From contig PUMO01000017.1 in assembly GCA_003551405.1 (NCBI GenBank), positions 1 to 5,267 on the forward strand: 5,267 nt of DNA, given 5' to 3'. This document shows positions 1-5,267 of this stretch, in pieces (within the stretch, counting starts at the first letter, position 1; each line of letters opens with the position of its first letter). Position numbers and translations under genes: made by a program. The DNA is from Mollicutes bacterium. GTDB lineage: Bacteria > Bacillota_I > Bacilli_A > Izemoplasmatales > Izemoplasmataceae. The notes below the pieces were generated by a model. It did no database searches. It was given only the letters and a program-made list of their open reading frames with translations, and was not told the origin of the DNA.

Positions 1-324
1 CGTGTTGGATTCATCAATGGGTTGGCCATTGCAGTTTTATCGTTTTTTACCAGTCTCATATTTCTCAATGTCATTCATGCGGTTGGGATGGTTTCACTTA
101 CGCATCCTGCGGCGCTCATTAGCTTAAGCATTGCCTTATCCTTATTTGTGGCGTTGCTTTTAGCAAGCTTTTTCGGTGCGCTTATTCCCTTAACGCTCAA
201 TCAGCTCAACATTGACCCCGCTGTTGCAAGTGGACCGTTCATTACAACGCTCAATGACATATTTGGTTTGATTATCTATTTCTTGTTGGCAGGATTCTTA
301 ATCCTGAATGTTTGGGGGGCGTAA
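1..324 (+). CDS. mgtE: MgtE-type magnesium channel, C-terminal part (5' end outside window)
   Basis: The frame is open from base 1 to a TAA at 322-324 and gives 107 residues, so the gene begins upstream of the window. A TTG at 22 lies inside the frame and is not a start. The visible part is almost wholly hydrophobic, with about three membrane segments. It carries the MgtE last-helix signature IDPAVASGPFITTLND; in the family an Asp here lines the Mg2+ pore. It aligns end to end with the last ~103 residues of the next gene, sharing 13 identical residues (IDPAVASGPFITT) but differing in most flanking positions and many synonymous codons. It is therefore an old paralogue and not a recent copy. 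The cytoplasmic N and CBS domains would lie upstream and cannot be checked. The family forms dimeric inner-membrane Mg2+ channels. The next gene starts 3 nt after its stop, so translational coupling is likely. Confidence 0.88.
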   Translation, partial: RVGFINGLAIAVLSFFTSLIFLNVIHAVGMVSLTHPAALISLSIALSLFVALLLASFFGALIPLTLNQLNIDPAVASGPFITTLNDIFGLIIYFLLAGFLILNVWGA

Positions 325-327
325 GAA

Positions 328-1728
328 ATGAAACGATTAAGCTTTTTAAAACGTAACCGTCCGAAAGAAATTGTACAATTAATACGGAATGAAAAACGAA
401 AAAATGCCAAAACCAACAAACTTCAAAAATATCACCCACACGACATAAGTGAAGCATTACTGGCAATGGATGAACCGGAACGTCAAATGCTTTATACAAC
501 GATCAAGCACCATTTACTTGCTAAAACATTCGAACATTTAAGTGAAGAAAAAGGTGCTGAATTCATCGATGAGCTCAATGAAGGCCTTGATATTACCGTT
601 CTTAATTTGATGGACAGTGATGATGCGGTCGACATCCTTCAAGAACTCAAATACGATGACGCCATGCAACGACTTGAACAGATGGAACCATCGAAAAGAG
701 ATAAAGTTCGCACACTATATAAATATGGAAAGAATACAGCTGGGAGTGAAATGAACAACACCTTCATTTCCCTTTATAGTGATATGGACATTAAAGATGC
801 AATGAAACATTTAATCGAATCCGCTGCTAATGTTGAACTTGTTGATACACTGTTTGTAGTGGATCAATCAAATGTGCTTCAAGGCATCGTTGAACTTCAG
901 GATATGATTCTTGCCAAGCACCCCATCACAATCGGCGAAATCATGGATACACAGTTTTATGCTGTAAATGTGATGGATGGCATACAAGAAGTTGTTCAGT
1001 CCATAAAAAAATATGATACCACCGCCATGCCTGTTATCAATGATGATGGTAAAATAGAAGGCATCATTACCATCTATGATGCCATGGATATCATTGAAGA
1101 GGAAGCGCACGAAGATTATGCCAAGTTGGCCGGGCTTCCTGCGGAAGACGATGTATATGAAAATGCCAAACAAAGTGCCTGGCGCCGTTTTCCTTGGCTC
1201 GCTTTATTATTGTTTCTTAATATTATTGTCTCGACAGTCCTTGCATCTTATGAAGAAACCATCGCTGCGATTGCGGCGCTCGTCTTGTTTCAGCCCATGA
1301 TCCTGGATATGGCCGGTAACATTGGGACACAATCACTTGCGGTGACCGTGCTTCGGATTTCACGCGAAAGTCTTCATAGCCGCGTCAATAAAATGAAACA
1401 TATGCTCTCAGAGTTGTTGATTGGGATTGTAAACGGGATATTGCTCGGTGGACTGGCGTTTTTAACGGCCTGGGCCTTTTTAACGTTCGTTCCCATTGGT
1501 GAGGTCGGAAGTGCCATGGGGGCGATTGATGTCGCGAGTGTTGTTGGTTTGTCTGTTTTTGCGGCACTTAGCGTTTCCGCTTTTCTTGGTAGCAGCATTC
1601 CATTGTTACTCAGTGCCATGAAGATTGATCCCGCGGTCGCAAGTGGCCCATTCATTACCACAATCAATGATGTGACCGCACTCATTGTTTATTTCTCCTT
1701 AGCCAGCATCCTACTTTTGAGTCTATAA
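328..1728 (+). CDS. mgtE: Magnesium transporter MgtE (complete)
   Basis: This 466-residue protein has the full MgtE architecture and the usual family length (about 450). Residues ~35-130 form the acidic helical MgtE N domain. Residues ~138-258 are two CBS domains, where family members sense cytosolic Mg2+ and close the pore. After a connecting helix (~260-283), residues ~285-466 form the five-helix membrane pore. Visible landmarks are RFPWL (287-291) entering helix 1, the MAGNIGTQS stretch (328-336), and IDPAVASGPFITT (433-445). D434 there probably matches the pore Asp that binds Mg2+ in Thermus MgtE; this match is from memory of the family. The ATG at 328 follows the upstream stop by 3 nt, with a G-run at 314-319 as a weak ribosome site inside the preceding gene, suggesting coupling. 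No break or missing domain is seen. It probably imports Mg2+, though Co2+ transport is possible in this family. Confidence 0.96.
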   Translation: MKRLSFLKRNRPKEIVQLIRNEKRKNAKTNKLQKYHPHDISEALLAMDEPERQMLYTTIKHHLLAKTFEHLSEEKGAEFIDELNEGLDITVLNLMDSDDAVDILQELKYDDAMQRLEQMEPSKRDKVRTLYKYGKNTAGSEMNNTFISLYSDMDIKDAMKHLIESAANVELVDTLFVVDQSNVLQGIVELQDMILAKHPITIGEIMDTQFYAVNVMDGIQEVVQSIKKYDTTAMPVINDDGKIEGIITIYDAMDIIEEEAHEDYAKLAGLPAEDDVYENAKQSAWRRFPWLALLLFLNIIVSTVLASYEETIAAIAALVLFQPMILDMAGNIGTQSLAVTVLRISRESLHSRVNKMKHMLSELLIGIVNGILLGGLAFLTAWAFLTFVPIGEVGSAMGAIDVASVVGLSVFAALSVSAFLGSSIPLLLSAMKIDPAVASGPFITTINDVTALIVYFSLASILLLSL

Positions 1729-1741
1729 AGGAGCACATACT

Positions 1742-2302
1742 ATGTATAGCTATTTAAAAGGTACTGTCACTGAAATAGAACCTGAGAAAATAACGTTGGA
1801 AGCCTACGGCATTGGCTATCATATTGTTGTACCCAATCCATTTGAGTTTAAAGACCAACAAGAAAGCAAAGTCTATATCTATCAACACATTCGTGAAGAC
1901 GCACATACCCTGTATGGTTTTTACGCGTTAAAACAAAAACGGCTCTTTGAACAGCTTTTGTCTGTGAAAGGCATTGGCCCCAAAAGTGCGTTAGCAGTCC
2001 TTGCGGCCGCTGAGGTTGATGAGGTCATCAAAGCCATTGAAACGTCCGATACCGCCTATTTGAATAAATTCCCGGGCATCGGCCCCAAAGCAAGCAAACA
2101 AATTGTACTGGATTTACAGGGTAAAATTGAATCTGGCACCATCAAGATTAAAACCACTTCAAATATGAGCGAGGTTGAAGATGCGCTGCGCGCCCTAGGA
2201 TACAAAAGCCGTGAGGTTGAGCGCGTGGTCAAAAAACTTGATACCAACAAAGATACCGCCACCCTCATTAAAGATGCGTTACGAATGATTGCCAATCAAT
2301 AA
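1742..2302 (+). CDS. ruvA: Holliday junction branch migration protein RuvA
   Basis: RuvA tetramers bind four-way DNA junctions and load the RuvB helicase motors during recombination repair. The 186 residues follow the family order. An N-terminal OB fold (1-~62) starts MYSYLKGTV, has GIGYHIVVP (23-31), and ends in HIREDAHTLYGFY (49-61). Two helix-hairpin-helix motifs follow: VKGIGPKSALAVL (75-87) and PGIGPKASKQIVLDL (111-125). A linker (~130-143) leads to domain III (~144-186, VEDALRALGYKSREVERVV), which contacts RuvB. It is slightly shorter than E. coli RuvA (203), mostly in the linker. The start is firm: AAAGGAG at 1727-1733 lies 8 nt before the ATG and overlaps the mgtE stop. Downstream, where many Bacillota carry ruvB, there is a different gene after 10 nt, so ruvB must be elsewhere if present. 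Confidence 0.97.
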   Translation: MYSYLKGTVTEIEPEKITLEAYGIGYHIVVPNPFEFKDQQESKVYIYQHIREDAHTLYGFYALKQKRLFEQLLSVKGIGPKSALAVLAAAEVDEVIKAIETSDTAYLNKFPGIGPKASKQIVLDLQGKIESGTIKIKTTSNMSEVEDALRALGYKSREVERVVKKLDTNKDTATLIKDALRMIANQ

Positions 2303-2305
2303 GGA
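2301..2305 (+). promoter_or_regulatory. Ribosome binding site fixing the start at 2313
   Basis: AAGGA lies 7 nt before the ATG at 2313 and overlaps the ruvA stop codon. The frame is also open from a TTG at 2289, but that codon lies inside ruvA and has no comparable site at proper spacing. The ATG at 2313 is therefore preferred. Confidence 0.75.
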
Positions 2306-2312
2306 TGATTCC

Positions 2313-3452
2313 ATGAATGATGAACAATTTAAGACCCATTATTTTGCGTATCAGTCCCAGTTTTTTAAACATGCCTATAACGCAACCCAAACGATCGATA
2401 CTATGGGGTGGCGTGTTCACAGGGAACTGAGTACGGTCAGACGCACGACACCGTTTTTAATTCAAACCTTTGCGGATTTTGTGCCTGATGTCTACAAACA
2501 CCGCCATCAACTCACCGTCCACCGTCACCGCAAAGATCAATCCCGCGCAGGTACAACGGTTAAAAAACTGGTGCGCGCAAGCAATGAAGCGGCAAAACAT
2601 ATGGAATATAAAAGCTATAAAGCGATGTGTTTCGAACTTGAAAACCTCGATGAAAAACGAATAAAATATGGGCTTGTTAAATTGATTGGCTACCAGGGAA
2701 AAAAGCGCATCAAACTCAAAAAGAAACACGGGATTACCGCTGACAATTTTTATGATATTCTCAAGCGTCTTGGACCCAAGCCCCGTCATACCGACGCCGA
2801 AAAAATATTTACCAAAGTGCATAACGTATTTGAAAAAGATAGCTTTGCGAACTTTATTTCCATCACAGTTGATGACGAACTATCCGGTGCCCATGTCATT
2901 CAAGAAAAATCATCCCATGTACGCGTCCATACCCCGGCGATAAAAACAATGTGGCAACTCAAAAATTTTTTACACGAACTATCTAAAGCATTGATTCTTT
3001 ATTATCAAGAAGCCAATCCGCCCAAACACTTTTTAAGACCCGCTCAGATTGAAGCGTTCTCAAGTATGCTTGAACAGCTGGTTATTCAAAAAGTTTGTTC
3101 ACTAACTGAAAAGAAAGTTATGCGTGACCTCCAAGTGCTTGAAAATTCATGGTATGCGTCCCACGCGCTATTTGAGTTTGACCTTCATGATGCATTGCCA
3201 AAAGATGAAGAAGCGTATCGCAACATCATCAATCCCATCTTTACTGTTGAGGATGCATCCAAGTGGCCACTTAACGCATTTGATCAAAATCGCTTACTGA
3301 CCATGCATTATAAACCCATTGGTGTCATTATGTATGATAACCTCAACATGATCGCCAAGAAAGATAAAGTCCTTCCACATAAAAAAATTGCATGGATAAA
3401 AACGCATATATTAACCCGTCTTAACGAGGTGGGCATTGATACACTCATATAA
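2313..3452 (+). CDS. Degenerate M3/PepF-like metallopeptidase homologue (tentative)
   Basis: The gene encodes 379 residues with no signal peptide or membrane segment, so it is probably cytoplasmic. I do not recognise it outright, but several blocks recall M3 peptidases (oligoendopeptidase F type) in the right order. An R-x(4)-LxxLIGY-like stretch (116-127, RIKYGLVKLIGY) resembles the family's helical LGY region. HELSKALILYYQEANPP (221-237) resembles HEhGHshHsYYtreNqP. A Glu follows at 247. FEFDLHDAL (287-295) resembles the later FAEFExxIH block. The second zinc His of HExxH is Lys here (K225), while the first His and the catalytic Glu remain (H221, E222). The protein is also much shorter than PepF (~600). 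If the homology is right it is probably not an active zinc peptidase. The middle is strongly basic (62-140, many K, R and H), so nucleic-acid binding is possible; that is inference. It follows ruvA by 10 nt and is last in the operon. The frame is intact with no stops, so it appears maintained. Confidence 0.6.
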   Translation: MNDEQFKTHYFAYQSQFFKHAYNATQTIDTMGWRVHRELSTVRRTTPFLIQTFADFVPDVYKHRHQLTVHRHRKDQSRAGTTVKKLVRASNEAAKHMEYKSYKAMCFELENLDEKRIKYGLVKLIGYQGKKRIKLKKKHGITADNFYDILKRLGPKPRHTDAEKIFTKVHNVFEKDSFANFISITVDDELSGAHVIQEKSSHVRVHTPAIKTMWQLKNFLHELSKALILYYQEANPPKHFLRPAQIEAFSSMLEQLVIQKVCSLTEKKVMRDLQVLENSWYASHALFEFDLHDALPKDEEAYRNIINPIFTVEDASKWPLNAFDQNRLLTMHYKPIGVIMYDNLNMIAKKDKVLPHKKIAWIKTHILTRLNEVGIDTLI

Positions 3453-3479
3453 AAAGGGAATCTCCGGATTCCCTTTTTT
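3451..3479. terminator. Bidirectional intrinsic terminator between convergent genes
   Basis: GGGAATC (3456-3462) and GATTCCC (3467-3473) form a perfect 7-bp stem closed by a TCCG loop, a UNCG-class tetraloop on a C-G pair. The flanking AAAAA (3451-3455) and TTTTT (3474-3478) extend the pairing and give a U-tract on each strand. The hairpin covers the last two bases of the stop codon of the peptidase-like gene (3450-3452) and touches that of the asparaginase (3478-3480). It should end both transcripts. Confidence 0.92.
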
Positions 3480-4455
3480 AGCGTTTAAATAGTTCAAGCA
3501 GTTGATCATGGTTGAAACCGGCTTCCAGTGCAAGCATCAAAAGAATGCGTGCTTTAGGTCCTGAGAGGTTTCCACCGAGTATACAGCCGTTTTTAACGAG
3601 GTCCTTACCCCCGCCGATATAACCATACGTATCAAGCACACGACCGCCCATGGCTCTAGAGACAATAACGATCTCAATGCCAGCGGCGCGGGCTTTTTTT
3701 ATGCCATCCATCATAATGGACGGCACATTGCCACGCCCAAGGGCTTCAATAACTATCCCTTTAATGTCTTGGTCAATATAGTAATCGAAAATGCCACTGT
3801 GCATGCCCGCATAGACTTTGAGTAACTCTACAGAATCATTGGTGCCACTTGGTAGTTGATAATCCTTACGCATGGCTTGCTGGCGATAATAGATAACATC
3901 ATCGTCATCCACAATGCCTAGAGGCCCAAACTCAATTGATTTAAAAGTATCTAAATTGAGTGTATGGGTTTTGGTGACTTCATAAGCTGAATGGATTTGA
4001 TAATTCATAACAACCAATACACCTTTACCAAGTGAATTATTGTCCATCACAACCTGAATGGATGAGACAAGGTTAGTTAATCCGTCATATCCAAGCTCGC
4101 TGGCATTTTTCATCGACCCAGTCAACACAACAGGCTTGCTGGAAGTACTCACAACATCAAGATAAAACGCAGTCTCTTCCAAGGTATCAGTACCATGAAC
4201 GACAACAACCCCGGCGTAAGCATCGTCCCTTAGATATTCATCAACAACCGTTTTGAGCTGACGCATTTTTTGTGGTGTAATCGATGGACTAGGAAGTTTG
4301 GAAAAATCATGAGCCACAAGATTATCAAATTCAGTCACATCATGAAGTGTATCGATCAATTCCTGTGGAGAAACACTGGGAATGGCACCTTGTAGTTTGG
4401 AATTAACTTTCATAGCAATCGTACCGCCCGTAAATATAAGCGCAACCTTTTTCAT
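3478..4455 (-). CDS. L-asparaginase, cytoplasmic
   Basis: The enzyme hydrolyses L-asparagine to aspartate and ammonia. The 325 residues match the family length (~330). The N-terminal FTGGTIAM (8-15) contains the nucleophile T12. VHGTDTLEETA (86-96) contains T89 and D90, and EVTKTHT (159-165) contains K162. By coincidence of length these have the same numbers as the T12/T89-D90-K162 set of mature E. coli enzyme II. TGSMKNASELGYDG (112-125), DTFKSIEFGPLG (169-180) and the C-terminal GPKARILLMLAL (299-310) are further family blocks. There is no signal peptide, so a cytosolic enzyme is expected. Type I versus type II cannot be settled by eye. The frame also runs to an ATG at 4485, but the ATG at 4455 is preferred: it has GAGGTGA just upstream and starts directly with the family's first strand (MKKVALIFTGGT). 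The gene is transcribed convergently to the mgtE-ruvA operon and sits alone, with a long leader. Confidence 0.95.
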   Translation of the reverse strand: MKKVALIFTGGTIAMKVNSKLQGAIPSVSPQELIDTLHDVTEFDNLVAHDFSKLPSPSITPQKMRQLKTVVDEYLRDDAYAGVVVVHGTDTLEETAFYLDVVSTSSKPVVLTGSMKNASELGYDGLTNLVSSIQVVMDNNSLGKGVLVVMNYQIHSAYEVTKTHTLNLDTFKSIEFGPLGIVDDDDVIYYRQQAMRKDYQLPSGTNDSVELLKVYAGMHSGIFDYYIDQDIKGIVIEALGRGNVPSIMMDGIKKARAAGIEIVIVSRAMGGRVLDTYGYIGGGKDLVKNGCILGGNLSGPKARILLMLALEAGFNHDQLLELFKR

Positions 4456-4459
4456 TGAA

Positions 4460-4466
4460 TCACCTC
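4460..4466 (-). promoter_or_regulatory. Ribosome binding site of the asparaginase gene
   Basis: On the minus strand GAGGTGA ends 4 nt before the ATG at 4455. It supports this start over the ATG at 4485, which would add ten residues (MLQYTYRGDS) not expected in the family. Confidence 0.75.
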
Positions 4467-4532
4467 GATAAGTGTATTGTAACATGGTTTTAATGCTTTA
4501 AAATTCTAAATCCACAAATACCCAACAACCCC

Positions 4533-4551
4533 ACTCTCAAGGATTAAGAGT
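4533..4551 (-). other. Hairpin in the asparaginase leader
   Basis: On the minus strand ACTCTTAA and TTGAGAGT pair over 8 bp, including one G-U wobble, around a TCC loop. On the plus strand the wobble becomes a C-A mismatch, so the structure favours minus-strand RNA. No U-tract follows, so it is not a terminator. It lies about 80 nt before the start codon and its role is unknown. A chance hairpin is possible. Confidence 0.35.
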
Positions 4552-4633
4552 TCAAATGCCTGGACAAACGCATAAGTATTTGATTATTATAAATGTTTGA
4601 ATGGTATAAACCCTTAAAAACCTTCATTATTAC

Positions 4634-4650
4634 GTTAACACAGGTTAACA
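4634..4650 (-). repeat. Tandem TGTTAAC repeats, candidate operator
   Basis: TGTTAAC occurs twice on the minus strand, at 4650-4644 and 4640-4634, exactly 10 bp apart, or one helical turn. Each contains the self-complementary GTTAAC, so the pair is also close to an inverted repeat (12 of 16 positions over 4634-4649). It sits directly after the candidate -10, around the expected transcription start, where a repressor site would act. The binding protein is unknown. Confidence 0.4.
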
Positions 4651-4663
4651 TAATATATATTAT
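4650..4663. repeat. 14-bp AT palindrome over the -10 region
   Basis: ATAATATATATTAT is a perfect palindrome. It overlaps the candidate -10 (4659-4664) and abuts the TGTTAAC repeats. Being pure A and T, it may be only a by-product of local composition. Confidence 0.4.
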
Positions 4664-4686
4664 AAGAAGTAAATTGGGTTAAACAA
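4659..4686 (-). promoter_or_regulatory. Candidate sigma-A promoter for the asparaginase gene
   Basis: The minus strand has a consensus TATAAT at 4664-4659, 16 nt after TTGTTT (4686-4681), a poor -35 matching TTGACA at three positions. Transcription would start near 4652, giving a leader of roughly 200 nt. The -35 overlaps the T-tract of the preceding terminator, a compact arrangement common between adjacent same-strand genes. The region is AT-rich, so a chance TATAAT is possible. Confidence 0.45.
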
Positions 4687-4706
4687 AAACCGCTGCTTTT
4701 GCGGTT
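4681..4706 (-). terminator. Intrinsic terminator of the PHP-gene transcript
   Basis: On the minus strand AACCGC (4706-4701) and GCGGTT (4693-4688) form a 6-bp stem around a 7-nt loop, followed by an interrupted T-tract ending in TTTTTGTTT (4689-4681). No T-run follows on the plus strand, so it acts on minus-strand transcripts only. It lies about 220 nt after the PHP stop codon, leaving a long 3' stretch in that transcript. Confidence 0.7.
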
Positions 4707-4805
4707 AATGTCTGTTCTATGAGTATGATGAATATAATTGGCAACGTTGAATGCAGGGGACGAGCTAAATAATCATGGTCATATTTGTTTGTTGACTATG
4801 TTTAT

Positions 4806-4925
4806 TCAAGGCCACTTCTTATCTTTCGAATCCCAAGGGTATTTCAAATATAAACGCATTTTAAAATCTTGTTGGGTAAGAAATTGTGCTTGGATGAAAA
4901 ATTCCTTAGAATTGAAAATATGGCC
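4806..4925 (-). other. 40-codon protein-like open frame after the PHP stop (remnant or extension?)
   Basis: Directly after the PHP gene's TGA the same frame stays open for 39 codons to a second TGA at 4806-4808. The product has protein-like composition, ending FKMRLYLKYPWDSKDKKWP, with two TGG tryptophans and ordinary codons. The only ATG in it, at 4859, would give 17 residues and has no clear ribosome site. It could be a decayed C-terminal extension of the PHP protein, the tail of a lost gene, or chance. I do not recognise it. Confidence 0.25.
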
Positions 4926-5267
4926 TCAGGTATCTAAGCCTGGTAAGTGTTCGATAATATCCAAATTCAGTTCATCCGCAAATCGTTTGGCGGCTTCCCA
5001 TGATTCATCGTCAATCATGTCTGGATCGTGCACATCGGAACTTATCATAAATGTTGCACCTTTGGTTCTAGCAATTTCGAAAAACTCTTTTCGTGGATAT
5101 TTATAGTGTGCGCCATCTTTGGTTGTGATGATGCCTTTTCTTATTCCCTGTGCGTTTATTTCCAAGGGGACATTGGTCGCGATTGCCGCATCAATGATGA
5201 TATGGGCGGCTTGTTTGGCATACTCATCAAATGAAGGATAACTACACATATAAAGGTCTGGATGCGC
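4926..5267 (-). CDS. PHP-domain phosphoesterase, HisJ-like, C-terminal part (start outside window)
   Basis: The frame enters at base 5267 and runs 113 residues to a TGA at 4926-4928. The ATG at 5249 is internal, because the preceding residues AHPDLY already fit the family. Metal-binding landmarks of the PHP (polymerase and histidinol phosphatase) superfamily are visible in order. They are AHPD (residues 1-4 of the visible part), LEIN (35-38, followed by GIR), and SDVHDP (77-82) with the terminal Asp and His ligands. The YPRKEFFEIA block (57-66) before it is typical of HisJ-type histidinol-phosphatases, which are about 260 residues, so roughly 150 are missing upstream. HisJ dephosphorylates histidinol phosphate. 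No other his gene is in the window, and HisJ-like proteins can have other phosphoester substrates, so the substrate is open. It is a cytosolic enzyme; its transcript probably ends at the hairpin near 4690. Confidence 0.88.
   Translation of the reverse strand, partial: AHPDLYMCSYPSFDEYAKQAAHIIIDAAIATNVPLEINAQGIRKGIITTKDGAHYKYPRKEFFEIARTKGATFMISSDVHDPDMIDDESWEAAKRFADELNLDIIEHLPGLDT

Larger units (their letters stand above)
4456..4925. other. 470-nt gap between asparaginase and PHP gene
   Basis: No complete gene is supported here. The stretch is more AT-rich than its flanks between about 4571 and 4690. It holds an unexplained open frame next to the PHP stop, an intrinsic terminator, a candidate promoter with operator-like repeats and a leader hairpin, all on the minus strand and listed separately. 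A second possible -10 (TACAAT on the minus strand, 4476-4481) lies close to the asparaginase start. It lacks a good -35 and would leave a leader of only about 14 nt, so it is a weak alternative. I see no tRNA, T-box signature or known riboswitch core. Confidence 0.6.

Noticed and set aside
22..24. TTG at 22 as the start of a small membrane protein
   Set aside because: The frame is open to base 1 and aligns with the other MgtE before and after this codon, so the codon is internal.
868..1685. Minus-strand open frames of about 100 codons opposite mgtE
   Set aside because: They lie opposite well-conserved mgtE codons, have no family features, and look like shadows of the real frame.
2289..2312. 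TTG start for the peptidase-like gene, overlapping ruvA
   Set aside because: The ATG at 2313 has AAGGA at proper spacing. The TTG has no such site.
2457..2822. Minus-strand 121-codon frame opposite the peptidase-like gene
   Set aside because: It has no ribosome site or recognisable motif, and the plus-strand frame has operon context and a proper start.
4770..4783. TAATCATGGTCATA is identical to the start region of E. coli lacZ as found in cloning vectors
   Set aside because: Only 14 bases match and the flanks diverge at once (no polylinker sites, no lac operator). Chance is the simpler explanation, though a vector screen would be cheap.
4773..4928. Four in-frame TGA codons after the PHP gene suggested TGA=Trp recoding
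   Set aside because: All tryptophans in the firm genes are TGG and none of those genes contains TGA. The frame with TGA read through would also pass into a terminator hairpin.
4738..5106. Plus-strand 122-codon open frame beginning at a TTG
   Set aside because: Its second half is antisense to the clearly identified PHP gene. The product has no recognisable family features, and there is no good ribosome site.

Overview
The window looks like ordinary chromosome from a low-to-moderate G+C bacterium of the Bacillota, possibly a Mollicutes or Erysipelotrichia relative. The grounds are compact gene packing, purine-rich Shine-Dalgarno sites, short RuvA and MgtE family members, and intrinsic terminators with U-tracts. 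The rank below phylum is a guess. All tryptophans in the genes are TGG, no gene contains an in-frame TGA, and one gene ends in TGA. The standard code therefore fits, and a Mycoplasma-type TGA=Trp code does not.

Left part (1-3479), plus strand: four tightly packed genes read as one operon. They are the C-terminal part of a first MgtE-type Mg2+ channel, a complete second MgtE (3-nt gap), ruvA (13-nt gap), and a 379-residue gene (10-nt gap) that I read as a degenerate M3/PepF-like metallopeptidase with a damaged zinc motif. The usual ruvA partner, ruvB, is not next to it. The operon ends at a perfect hairpin with a UCCG loop. The same hairpin serves the convergent gene and overlaps both stop codons.

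Right part (3478-5267), minus strand: a complete cytoplasmic L-asparaginase with all catalytic residues, a 470-nt gap, and the C-terminal 113 residues of a PHP-domain phosphatase resembling HisJ (histidinol phosphatase). The gap holds, in transcription order, a 40-codon protein-like open frame after the PHP stop, an intrinsic terminator, and a candidate promoter overlapping a 14-bp AT palindrome. A tandem TGTTAAC pair follows at one-helical-turn spacing, then a long leader with one hairpin before the asparaginase.

The genes do not form an obvious single pathway: ion transport, Holliday-junction processing, asparagine breakdown and a phosphoesterase. I see no mobile element, CRISPR array, tRNA or rRNA. 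The points most worth a second look are the degenerate peptidase-like gene cotranscribed with ruvA, the unexplained open frame after the PHP gene, and the operator-like repeats upstream of the asparaginase. I do not see a convincing new multi-gene system here.
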